A stretch of DNA of 64,000 bases, taken from assembly GCA_947579605.1 (NCBI GenBank), contig OX388314.1:21697982-21761981 (forward strand), read 5' to 3'. The notes beneath the pieces were generated by a model, which saw nothing but the letters and a program-made list of their open reading frames with translations, was not told the DNA's origin and ran no database searches. This document shows, piece after piece, positions 12,231 to 21,058 of this stretch; within the stretch, counting starts at the first letter, position 1, and each line of letters begins with the position of its first letter. The translations under genes were made by a program, and so were the position numbers. The stretch is from Athripsodes cinereus (lineage: Eukaryota > Arthropoda > Insecta > Trichoptera > Leptoceridae).

Positions 12231-13063
12231 AGTATGTGGGTATTTTTTTAGCTTTGAAAATACGTACTTTGGGGTACGTAACAGTCAAAATAATTTTAAG
12301 CACAAAATAATCAACAAATCAGTCGCTCCGAAACATGTTCAATCATTCAAAACTCGAAAAGAAAGCATTTGTATCGCTTTTACTAGTTTTATAAAATTGT
12401 CTATAGAGGATATACAAACATGCATACCTGCTTATGAACGGACTGAAAAATATTTAAACGAGGATTACAAAATAATACGTCATGACTGCATCTTCATTGC
12501 CATATTAAAAAAAATAAAACCGGGACAATTTTTCATTTACACCGCAATTTATTTTGTTTCTACTAAATTACAGGAAATAAAAAAAAACTACGCTAAACCA
12601 TCTCAGTCTGGCGAAGATTCGAGAACGCACGAAATTTATAGCAGGTATTGTAGGTACACATATATTCAGGCAGTATTTAATTACTCTCTTGTCTAGACCA
12701 TTAAAAAAACTTAATATCAAACGGACGGTCAAGAGCGCTGAAGTTTGCTTATAAGGGTGTGATAAACGTACATAAGTTTGCAATATTTAGCCAATATATT
12801 TTATTAGTTGTGAAATATTTTTTCGTCTTTCGTTCTTCAAAGCTTCATTTGAAAATGCATGGGAGAAATCAGCCCCCTTAATTCAGACTATTTATGTACA
12901 AAAAATAACTTTCGACAACTTTATTGCTGGTGTTTTAAAAACGGTGTATTGTGGAAGAAGGCCGTTAGGGCTACCAGGAACCTCGAGGTCAAAAGAGCTG
13001 ATTTCGTTCATTTCGTTATTTTCGTTCGAGAGATCAAAAGACACTTTATTTCGTAGTCCTTAT
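12231..13063. other. Stretch with open frames but no recognised gene
   Basis: The longest plus-strand frame (159 codons, 12,217-12,696) begins inside the R1 remnant. It is lysine- and isoleucine-rich without a motif I can name. A 65-codon frame at 12,859-13,056 is similar. Neither is supported as a gene. Confidence 0.4.
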
Positions 13064-13215
13064 TTTATTATTTATTTAATTCTTCACTGTACATTGGTTA
13101 CAATATTACAATATAAAACAATATCATAAAAATATCAGTTATACAATTCAATGTACAGAGGGCGAGTTTATCGCTAAAATGCTATGTCTTCCAACTAACC
13201 CGGTTATTGAAATTT
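13064..13215 (-). repeat. LINE 3'-untranslated copy (UTR-A family)
   Basis: Antisense copy of a repeated LINE tail: TTATTTAATTCTTCACTGTA, then CATTGGTTACAATATTAC, GAGGGCGAGTTTATCGCTA and CTTCCAACTAACCCGGTTA. The same words in the same order occur at 13,367, 33,700, 45,690 and, in sense, at 14,335 and 56,250. At 56,088-56,372 the block follows a degraded LINE coding tail, which identifies it. Confidence 0.7.
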
Positions 13216-13366
13216 ATATTTATTTATTTATTTTTGTTTTGGCTATGAATAAAAACAACTGTAGTGTACTCTCTTAAGTAATCTAATTTCCATTAACTAA
13301 ATTAATTATATCCTCAAGGATAAAAATATTTTCACAGGGTATGTAAAGGTAAAAAAAAATGAAAGG

Positions 13367-13510
13367 CCATTTATTTTATTTGTTTTATTCTTGACATTGG
13401 TTACAACATCAATCATTACAAAGCATCATAAAATTATACAATTCAATACAAAACGGTCGAGTTTATCGCTAGATTGCGATATCTTCCAACTCACCCGGTT
13501 ATTTATTCCA
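13367..13510 (-). repeat. LINE 3'-untranslated copy (UTR-A family)
   Basis: Second antisense copy a few hundred bases after the first: GACATTGGTTACAACATC, CGGTCGAGTTTATCGCTAG and GATATCTTCCAACTCACCCG. The close spacing may reflect duplication or repeated insertion. Confidence 0.7.
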
Positions 13511-13964
13511 TAAATACACAATCATCATGTTTTAATTTAAATGTCCTGGTATGTTAAATTAATATTTAATGTAAATTTAGAGATACAAGGATAGACAAAG
13601 AGTAATCGTCGTTATTTGTAATTTCTATACGTAGGTACGAATTGCGTGTAGGATAAAATTTATATTCTTACTTTGTGTTCCATGTTTTAACATATGAATG
13701 GTAAATGGCAACAGAGTTCATTATTAGATATAAAATAAAACACTAAATAATAATAAAATTTATTTGAAAATGCAAACTAAAATTCAGAAAAAAAATGAGT
13801 GGGCTCTGCTTTCTCATTTACCTACAGTAAAACTCATGAAAATTGTAATCGAATCGCCGTAAAACTATTTTAATCCGTTCGATAATATATGCATGTTTAT
13901 TTATCAATCTACACCACCACTGTAAATTCCAAAAGTGAGGTAGTCTGCTGGCTACCTCTCGCTA
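13511..13964. other. AT-rich stretch, nothing recognised
   Basis: No gene or clear repeat until about 13,925, where R1-like words (GTCTGCTGGCTACC) appear briefly. Confidence 0.4.
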
Positions 13965-14230
13965 CCTAACAATAGATCTCCAAGCCTTTCTATCTACAAC
14001 AGTGAATTGTCAGTCATATTAATTAACATTTAGCTCCTGTGGATACAGGCCAGCCCTTCAGGCTGCCCACTATGGCGCCTCCGTTGTGGACAAGATTTGT
14101 TAAGTGTAGATTTCGGATAAATGGAAGTCCTCAGACTTCTGCGCTATCCGGGTGGTCGGTGGGTCCTTCAATGTAATGTGGATACAGGTTGAGTTGTGAG
14201 TTAGTGTTTCTAGAGAATAAAATTGTATAG
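13965..14230 (-). pseudogene. LINE C-terminal remnant, interrupted
   Basis: On the minus strand the 13,970-14,040 part reads GATAGAAAGGCTTGGAGATC preceded by GAGCTAAATG. This matches the DRKAWRSI and ELNA passages of the LINE tails at 4,729-4,862 and 19,985-20,106. The sequence is split by a 127-bp insert bounded by a 12-bp direct repeat (separate entry). It is a non-functional 3' fragment. Confidence 0.5.
14038..14188. mobile_element. 127-bp insert flanked by a 12-bp direct repeat
   Basis: TGTGGATACAGG occurs at 14,038-14,049 and again at 14,177-14,188. The 127 bases between are clearly GC-richer than the surroundings. A 12-bp flanking repeat is the size left by LINE-type target-primed insertion. 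A simple duplication of 139 bases is ruled out because the material between is single copy here. The identity of the insert is unknown. Confidence 0.55.
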
Positions 14231-14334
14231 GTATTTATAACATAACACGGACAATTTACACAGATCAGAGAAGTATTTCATAGTATTGGAACTATTTTCT
14301 CGGAGATTTAGCGAAAATTTCATAAATGGCTCTT

Positions 14335-14475
14335 AGTTCGGGTTAGTTGGAAGATATCGCGTCCCTGCGATAAACTCGCCCATTGTGCAAAATTATTCGT
14401 TTATACCATGTTGTAACTGTATTATTTTTATCCAAATATTTTGTACAGTAAAGTTTATTATTATTATAAGTTCTA
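14335..14475 (+). repeat. LINE 3'-untranslated copy (UTR-A family)
   Basis: Sense copy: GGTTAGTTGGAAGATATCGC, then GCGATAAACTCGCCCATTGT and CCATGTTGTAACTGTATTAT. It is the reverse of the copies at 13,064 and 13,367. Confidence 0.7.
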
Positions 14476-14930
14476 TTGTTCAGGAGGTGTTTTGATTCTT
14501 GAATGGGCCCATGCGATGGATTTTCCACAAAACGGCGCATCTTAAAAAAATTGTCCAGTTATTATTAGATATTAGTTACCGTGGTAACAAAGCTACGATA
14601 TTTTATGGTATAGAAGATCATTAGGTATTATACAGAAAAAAAATTACAAAAAAAGTCTTAACGCAATGTAGCAGGTTTTAATAGCTAGTTTATGAATATG
14701 TAAAAATAAAAATACTTGTATAAAGAAAATAATGCGAGCAGCTTTAACGTCTGTTTGCTGTCACATGAGAAACTTTACAGAAACAAAAAAATAAAATAAT
14801 ACACAACGGTAAGAGATAATTTTAGCATTGCCTAATAATAAAAAATTGAAAACCTTATGGAGCCACGACAACAGGTAAATATATTTAAAATTAAAATATT
14901 TAAGCATTCCGATTCTCCGGCGAAAAACAT
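14476..14930. other. AT-rich stretch, nothing recognised
   Basis: No frame or repeat could be supported. Confidence 0.4.
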
Positions 14931-15070
14931 GTGTCCCACTTTTTTCACGTAAAAAGCAGATATCTTAATGTTCAATTCAGCGATGAAGCATGCCACTCAT
15001 TCAGAAAATGTTAATTTACTTATTGGCACTGAGAAGACGACCCGCACAGTTATTACGTATACTATCGAAC
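14931..15070 (+). repeat. SINE R1, internal part
   Basis: GTCCCACTTTTTTCACGTAA, then TTCAGCGATGAAGCATGCCA and ATTGGCACTGAGAAGACGAC, matches R1 from the end of its head to the middle. The head and tail are missing. Confidence 0.7.
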
Positions 15071-15079
15071 ACTCTTATG

Positions 15080-15590
15080 TAGTGATGTGAGAAGAGAAAA
15101 TTCTCCGAGAATTTCTCCTCTGATGGAAGAGAAATTTCTCTCCATAATTTTTCTTAGTGGTATTATGACCTTTCACCCAGTACACTTCGCAGCCAACCTG
15201 ATTGATCCAAAAAATTGTGGGGCTGAATAAGGCCCAAATCAGAGGTTATTAACACTTTTTTCCATGTACGTACCTGCAATTTTTTTTTAACTAAAATATG
15301 GGCATGTGGGGTGTCAAACATCAAGATTTATTATCACTTATTAGCACTTTTTTCTAAGTAGGTATCTAACATTTTTTTGTTTCCATAATTAATTGTAGCC
15401 ATATTGGTGATTATTTGTCTCAACATTTGTACATTGTTATTGATTGATTGAATTAAGTATTTATTATTATTATACTGTTAAATAAGAAATAAAAAAAAAT
15501 TCTCCGACAATTCTCTACCTCGAGAAATTTACCGAGAAATTTCTCGGTAAATTTCTCGAAAAATTATTTCTTGAGAATTCCACAACACTA
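15080..15590. mobile_element. Non-autonomous hAT-like element with CTCTTATG duplication
   Basis: The element starts TAGTGATGTGAGAAGAG and ends with the inverted GAATTCCACAACACTA. The 8-bp duplication CTCTTATG lies on both sides (15,072-15,079 and 15,591-15,598). The 511 bp hold no transposase frame. Near both ends the word GAGAAATTTCTC and its variants are repeated, a subterminal array like the (GCGAAT)n arrays of the element at 26,274-30,305. That element's ends also begin TAGTGATGT, so the two may share a transposase. Confidence 0.9.
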
Positions 15591-15604
15591 CTCTTATGTA
15601 ATTT

Positions 15605-15790
15605 AGTTCATTAGCTTCCCCGCCGTGAGCACCCGGCAAAGAATCGTTCTCCCACTCTTGTCCGTAAGTTTTCGAGTGTCATGTAAAAGGTAGGTGTTCG
15701 AAAAAATATTTTTTTGTTGACACAGAGAAGACGGCTTGCATGTTTATTAAGTGCATCTGGTTTCTATTATTTTCTATCAAAAAAACATTT
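15605..15790 (+). repeat. SINE R1 with internal deletion
   Basis: The head is clear: GTGAGCACCCGGCAAAGAAT, then TCTCCCACTCTTGTCCGTAA and GTTTTCGAGTGTCATGTAAA. It then jumps to GACACAGAGAAGACGGCTTG. The middle, including the ATGCC-ACCCATCCTGAATG block, is absent. Confidence 0.75.
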
Positions 15791-16285
15791 CTATTATTTT
15801 CATGTGTTATTAAATTTTTGGTTAGTAAAATATTTTCTGCAGTAGGTACTTAATATTTTCAGAGCACTTCCTACGTGAAAGAATGTAAAATTCGTACAAA
15901 GAAAAAAGGAAAAAAAACGCAGAAAACGGAAAGAAACAAAGAACCAAAAAAGAATGTTGTAAAGAACAGAATATTATTATGACTTATGGAACACTCCGAA
16001 AATTGAAATTTGAATATTGTCATATTCGAAAATTTAAAGGTTCATAAAAATGGTAGGCGCAGTAAAGTATTGAGAAATATTCCAAAATGAAAAAATATAG
16101 AGTAGATATTTTTGAGTACTTTAATACCGAGTCGTTACGAAAAAATATACACCATAACTCAAAATCACGTGATGTTGCAGTAAATGTTAATAAATTATTA
16201 TCGTACGTGTTTTATGGGGTTGAATTTTAATTCATTAAGTAATTTGGGGTTGAGTCGTTCCCGTTCCAATAAAAAGTTACTTCAA
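15791..16285. other. AT-rich stretch, nothing recognised
   Basis: A-rich, with no element or gene boundary. Confidence 0.4.
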
Positions 16286-16384
16286 AACATTCTTTGAGTG
16301 GCATACCTCATCGCTGAACTGACACTCGAAAAATTACTCGAAAAAGTGGGAGACCTGTTCATTGCCGGTGGCTCCACGGGAGAC
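16286..16384 (-). repeat. SINE R1 with internal deletion; seed of the tandem array
   Basis: GAGTGGCATACCTCATCGCT then GAACTGACACTCGAAAAATT and AAGTGGGAGACCTGTTCATT match R1 but skip its middle. The last ~55 bases belong to the first unit of the 124-bp tandem array that follows. Confidence 0.7.
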
Positions 16385-16708
16385 TGGTTTTATATAAAGG
16401 ATTTTAGATTTTACACATTTACTTTATAAGAGGTATATTAAATAATAAACTTATAAGTTACTCGAAAAAGTGGGAGACCTGTTCATTGCCGGTGGCTCCA
16501 CGGGAGACTGGTTTTATATAAAGGATTTTAGATTTTACACATTTACTTTATAAGAGGTATATTAAATAATAAACTTATAAATTACTCGAAAAAGTGGGAG
16601 ACCTGTTCATTGCCGGTGGCTCCACGGGAGACTGGTTTTATATAAAGGATTTTAGATTTTACACATTTACTTTATAAGAGGTATACCTATTAAATAATAA
16701 ACTTATAA
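16333..16708. repeat. Three tandem copies of a 124-bp unit containing an R1 piece
   Basis: Units starting TTACTCGAAAAAGTGGGAGA begin at 16,334, 16,458 and 16,582. Copies one and two are almost identical. The third has a short extra ACCTAT-type insertion near its end. Each unit holds about 50 bases of the R1 head plus about 70 bases of other sequence ending in TAAATAATAAACTTATAA. The array therefore grew after R1 had inserted and been deleted internally. Confidence 0.95.
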
Positions 16709-18004
16709 ATTTTTAGGGCTATTTAGAACTGACTACTCTGTAAGAAATATTGCAATCAGACTTATACTACAGTTCTGAAAAAAATGTTCTGAATAGAGAG
16801 GGCTTGTTTTCATCATATGTTTCCAAGAGGAACGGTAAATATAGAAGGAAGAATATTTTAATTTGATATGTGCAGTTCAATCAGGAGATATGAAAGTTGA
16901 CTCCTAGACTTATTCCAGTCTTCAACTCTACCGTCACAATACAAGCATAACGTACACTAAATTTTTGAGGAAGGTGAAAATACCATTGTGAGCATTTTGT
17001 TTTATCTGGGATCGCATTGAATAAAATTTGTAATGGCCCCAGTAGAGTATAGTATATGTAATTTTAGTAATAATAATATTCTTCGTATTTAAAGTTTATA
17101 GCAAAGAATGCCAGTAATAAATATCTTCTAGCTAACCCTGTCATTATTCTGGTGCTAGGTACTAAAAAGTGGATAATGAAGGCTTATAGAGTCGATTAAT
17201 AACAATTAAGTAGAATAATAAAATTTACTTTTAAACATTTTTTTAATAATACGTTTTTTATAGTAGGTAGGTACTCCCTGTTCAAATATTCAAAAGTAAG
17301 TAATGGGGTGAAGTACGCAGTAATTTGTCGTATAAGTAAGTGATCAGACCAAGTCGATACGAGACGCCGACCATAGACAAAACTTTCGGATGGTACAAAA
17401 AGAACCGCGAAAGGCAAATAATGTAATGTGTCCAAGATGTTATTAGTGGAATAACGAACAGGGGGTATAAATCCAACAATGAATTCAATGTGGCTAAAAC
17501 AAAGAATAGTAAACAGTTAAATAAAAAAAAACTGCAAATGACTACATCTTTAAAGATAAGAACTTCGAACATGTAAATTAGCAAATCATGATAAACTAAC
17601 TAATCAGAATGATGGTGTTTGTATAATTATTATAGGCATGGTAGGTTATTGTATTATTTACCTTACGTAAGGTAGGCACTGTTAACTAGCTAAGAACTGG
17701 GCAAATTCTCGGTGTACCCACCTTTTGATGTTATTAACTAAGTAAGTACCAAAATAACTTTCGTTAAAGTAAACTTAAAGTAATCCAGTAAATGAAAAGT
17801 AAACACAGGTTAGGGCATTTATACAACTCGATGAGATCCAATCAACGCGATCATTAAAAATATCTTATTATTTATTTTGTACGCACTTGTTGGTACGCCT
17901 GTAGAATTTTTCATTAAAATTACGTAGGTACATTGAAACACTGGAAAATTTAGTATTCTATTTTCTCACAGCAACAAGTAGGTACTTAAGAAGAATATAT
18001 TGGA
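16709..18004. other. AT-rich stretch, nothing recognised
   Basis: Minus-strand frames at 17,196-17,435 and 17,282-17,584 overlap each other and lack motifs. A short piece near 17,125-17,165 (ATCTTCTAGCTAACCCTG) may be a UTR-A remnant. Confidence 0.4.
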
Positions 18005-18400
18005 ATTGTTAATTTTCGAGTGTCCTGTACCTGCAGTGCAACATCGACATCCCCAATAAGATATTTAACATCTCCAATTCCGGTTCGTCGGTAGCCTGGA
18101 GGTAGAGTCTCGGCCTCGTGGACAAGGGGTCCGCGGTTCGATCGCAGGTGCCGGCAAACTCCTCTTTCACGACACAAGCTTTTAGCTTACTGTGAAAGGT
18201 GTATAAGGTTGTATTTGGGTTTATAACAAACCCAGATATAGCTTTTAAAAAAAAACGGCGATGAGGAATGCCACCCATCCTGAATGAATAACTTGTTTTT
18301 TATCGGTACGGAAAGGTCTACTGTTATGTTTATTACATTCGGTTAGTCTATTCAGTACTCCAATTTTGTTGGGTGAGTGGTGAGCAAATAAATTTACATT
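18005..18400 (+). repeat. SINE R1 split by a younger SINE S2
   Basis: R1 begins with TTTTCGAGTGTCCTGTACCT and runs to AACATCTCCAATTC at about 18,076. It resumes at about 18,259 with GGCGATGAGGAATGCCACCC, continuing through CATCCTGAATG and TTTATTACATTCGGTTAGTC. The two parts are contiguous in other R1 copies, so the S2 element between them is the later arrival. Confidence 0.85.
18074..18258 (+). mobile_element. tRNA-derived SINE (S2), full length
   Basis: The first ~70 bases look like a tRNA: an A-box-like GTAGCCTGGAGGTAGAG and a B-box GCGGTTCGATCGCAGG, bounded by GTCGGT and GCCGGC that could pair as part of the acceptor stem. A tRNA-unrelated body follows (CACGACACAAGCTTTTAGCT, GTGTATAAGGTTGTATTTGG). 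A hairpin TGGGTTT-ATAAC-AAACCCA and an A-run make the 3' end. RNA polymerase III transcription from the internal boxes is expected of this class. Further copies lie at 20,928, 24,815, 31,459 and 46,452. Confidence 0.88.
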
Positions 18401-18978
18401 CATGAGATTCAAAGCTCTACTTCTAAAATGGAATGAGCGTGAATTGTGAACAATAGGTACTGTTGTTTTTGAAAATTCTGATTATCAGGTACAGATTACA
18501 AATAAGATTATTAAATCTAGGTAAATCTATATATGTAATTAGTAAGTTAATAAGCATTAAATTAAAGCCGAAGGAATAAATAAACCAAGTGTTCAATTTA
18601 TTTCTTTCTTTCTTTTTCAAAATACGTTTTGGTATCTCTTTAATGTTCTCCGAGTGTCGCATAAATAGACAACTTTTGGGATTTCCTCCTGAGATAAATT
18701 CGTACAGATTAATTAAAAGAGATAGGAAAGATTTAAAAAGCAATCCCTCTCTTGCGGGATACAAAACTTACACTGTTATGTATATAATCCAATACGGAAT
18801 ACGTGTATAACAATACCGAATCGCCCCCATTCGGCAGCACTAATTTACATACTATTCATCAAGGTATTGTTTCAGAAGTCTTAATTAAAATAAATAGGCG
18901 TATGACTATTACACAGGCCAAGATAAAGACTCTCGGATGAAGTAAATCGAGATCTGAAGGACTCAAACGCTAAAAATA
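18401..18978. other. AT-rich stretch, nothing recognised
   Basis: Overlapping frames on both strands (18,423-18,764 and 18,589-18,810) without family features. Confidence 0.4.
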
Positions 18979-19080
18979 CACTGAGAAAAATACTAACGAA
19001 ATTTCACAACGAATCATTGGTACGTACTATCATCTGACCAGAGATCGTACAAACGATTCATTAGTACGAATCTATAATAT

Positions 19081-19332
19081 ACTATACTATACTATACCAT
19101 CACGGCATATCCCACAAGTGGGGTAGCCAGCAGATCAGCTGCACGTAAGATTCATGCAAACTGTCCTCTTCGTGCCAATATAAAATCAAGACATTCAGGA
19201 TGGGTGGCAAGCCTCATCGCTGAATTTAAGATGTAAAATGTCTTTTTTTTTTCGAACACCTGCCTTTTACAGGACACTCGAAAACTTACGTAGAAGAGTG
19301 GGAGACCAATTCTTTACCGGGTGCTCCACGGG
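19081..19332 (-). mobile_element. SINE R1, full-length reference copy with 11-bp target duplication
   Basis: ATCTATAATAT is present at 19,070-19,080 and 19,333-19,343, which fixes both ends of the element at 252 bp. Read on the minus strand it starts CCCGTGGAGCACCCGGTAAA. A B-box-like GTTTTCGAGTGTCC follows about 45 bases later, so the head looks like a decayed tRNA. The body includes GAGGCTTGCCACCCATCCTG, and the 3' end is GGGATATGCCGTGATGGTAT followed by ATAGT repeats. About sixteen other copies or fragments occur in the window. The short-repeat tail, rather than poly-A, is typical of SINEs moved by RTE/CR1-type LINEs. The tRNA origin is inferred and not certain. Confidence 0.85.
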
Positions 19333-19409
19333 ATCTATAATATTCACTCTTCGCAAACAAGTTGTTGGTAAATTTACCAGTGATTTGTTTGCGAAGAGTT
19401 AATATTACA

Positions 19410-19722
19410 TGATGCTGTGCGCCGGCGCACCCAGCAGAGACCTGTAATCTCCGTAATACAGGAGAGACGATGGTCCTGGCTGGGACATGTTATGAGAATG
19501 CCTAATGATAGTTGGCCAAAAAGAGCACTGTTTTTCCGTCCGCAGGGGTTCCGTCGGCCCGGGCGTCCCTCTTTCACAATACACCGTTCCCATGACAACG
19601 ATATCAGAGCGCAAGGAATGTCGTGGAAAGAGGTGACGCAATTGGCACAGAGACGCTCTGAATGGAGGAGGCTGGTTTCTGCCCTGTGCTCCCGAGAGGA
19701 GCGTTGAGGGCGATGATGATGA
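19410..19722 (+). pseudogene. 5'-truncated LINE, C-terminal domain, with 10-bp target duplication
   Basis: TAATATTACA flanks the insert (19,400-19,409 and 19,723-19,732). The frame from 19,417 to the stop at 19,705-19,707 carries RRWSWLGHVMRM, a GRP-type GRPS, and QLAQRRSEWRRLV near its end. These are hallmarks of the region after the reverse transcriptase in RTE/BovB-like LINEs. A GATGATGATGATA tail follows the stop, the short-repeat 3' end usual for that group. The homologous place in the MITE copy at 54,742-54,915 is uninterrupted, which confirms the insertion. Only the last ~95 codons are present. Confidence 0.88.
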
Positions 19723-19984
19723 TAATATTACAGATTTATACCAATGAATCGTTTGTACGATCTCTGGTCCTAATCTGATAGTACTGTACCAATGATTCGT
19801 TTTGAGTATTTTTCTCAGTGTACTGGGAATCAACAAAACAAGTTTGAAGAACTAGATAAATAACAGAGAAGAATAAGATGCATTACAAAATGTTGTTATT
19901 ATTATTAAGTTACGTCTTGAAAATAAGACCAAGAAGACAATAAAAATATAGGCGAACTTCAAAAGACAGCCATATGAGATTGTT

Positions 19985-20400
19985 CTAATGATATTTACTT
20001 CCGATGGCCGAACATCACATGTAGGGTCTGGCCTCCAAAACAATAGGTCACCAAGCTTTTCTATCTTTATAAGTGGATTGCCAATCATCTGTTGCATTGA
20101 GCTCATCTAAACTCGCTTGATTTTATCCAACAACCTTTGCCTTGATCTTCCTGAGTATACCCCGCAGAATATATTTAGCCGACCTTCTTCTACGGATCTG
20201 ACGACATGGCCAATATATGCCAAACTTCGAGATCTGATCTCACTTGTAATGAAAAATAAGTTTGTTGAGGAACGGAACTCTTCGTTGCTTCTAAGCCTCA
20301 AAGCTCCCTCTTTACTAATACTCGAGCGTGGACTTAATATTGTCCTCAGTGTCCAATTTTTAAAAATCGAAGTTTTTTGCTGTTCGGGTAATGACAAAGA
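19985..20400 (-). pseudogene. RTE-like LINE C-terminal remnant
   Basis: The minus-strand frame of 96 codons (20,107-20,397) includes EGALRLRSNEE, then RSRSLAYIGHVVRSVEEG and GRSRQRLLDKIKR. This matches the R-L-YIGHV-R and GR-R signature of the LINE C-terminal domain. After a stop and frame change the sequence continues as a degraded copy of the ELNA...DRKAW passage seen at 4,729. No reverse transcriptase part is left. Confidence 0.75.
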
Positions 20401-20927
20401 AAAATTGTGTTGTTCGAGATAAAGTAAAATGAAAAAGTTAAGAAAAAGCCTTTATCCAGCAGTAGAAAGACGAGGGTTAGCTGTATTTTACAAAATTGAT
20501 TATATTTTCTATTTACGCAATAAGAGTTTACACATTTTTTATACATTTATCGATAAATTAAAAATACATAACACAGTGTTTTATGTAACGCCATTTTATT
20601 AACTAACAGAAAAAGATCGTTGTCGTTTACATTATTAGTACTACGTAGGTACGAGGAATGGAAAAACACAGTAGTTTGGAATTTACTGAAACGACTGCCA
20701 ACACGACTAACTGGGGCCGTATTTTTTTTATTACTTACGCTATAAAAACCTTGCCTCATAAAAATATAGACAGCAAAATTCTCTTAATGTAAATTAAGTA
20801 AACCTTCTAAATTATGCATAAATTATTACGTTTTAATTATGTAGTTCCAGAAAATAGGGAGTATTAACTCGTTTTTTAAACGGTTTTGCGTTTTTTTGTA
20901 CAAATCAGCAAAATTTATCATAATTTT
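20401..20927. other. AT-rich stretch, nothing recognised
   Basis: Two minus-strand frames of about 70 codons without motifs. Confidence 0.4.
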
Positions 20928-21058
20928 TTTTTTTTTTCAAACAGATATATCTGGGTTTTGTTATAAACCCAAATACAACTTTATGCACCTTCCACAGTAA
21001 GCTAAAAGCTTGTGTCGTGAAAGGGGAGTTTGCCGCCACCTGGGATCGAGGAAGTGTG
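20928..21058 (-). mobile_element. SINE S2, 5'-truncated
   Basis: In antisense: a T-run, then AGATATATCTGGGTTTTGTT, AAACCCAAATACAACTTTAT, GCTAAAAGCTTGTGTCGTGA and CACCTGGGATCGAG. The copy stops inside the B-box, so its tRNA-like A-box half is missing. Confidence 0.85.

Larger units (their letters stand above)
18979..19820. mobile_element. TA-flanked palindromic MITE carrying two later insertions
   Basis: It starts CACTGAGAAAAATACTAACG and ends with the inverted GTATTTTTCTCAGTG, with TA on both outer sides (18,977-18,978 and 19,821-19,822). The inverted repeats run about 100 bases inward, through the CGAATCATTGGTAC and ACCAGAGATCGTACAAACG words. A second, short copy lies at 54,742-54,915. Inside this copy are a full-length R1 SINE and a LINE fragment, each with a target duplication, which explains its 842-bp length. 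TA duplication suggests mobilisation by a Tc1/mariner-type enzyme. Confidence 0.88.

Noticed and set aside
12097..12303. Minus-strand 68-codon frame with five cysteines near its end, resembling a small secreted peptide
   Set aside because: The cysteine-rich part is the antisense translation of an R1 SINE fragment (AAGTGGGGTAGCCAGC region), so the pattern is coincidental.
12217..12696. Longest plus-strand open frame, 159 codons
   Set aside because: It starts within R1 sequence, has biased composition, and shows no motif, signal or splice context of a gene.
18120..18160. tRNA gene suggested by A- and B-box sequences
   Set aside because: The tRNA-like part continues into a repeated body with A-rich tail, and several copies exist; it is a SINE head rather than a tRNA gene.
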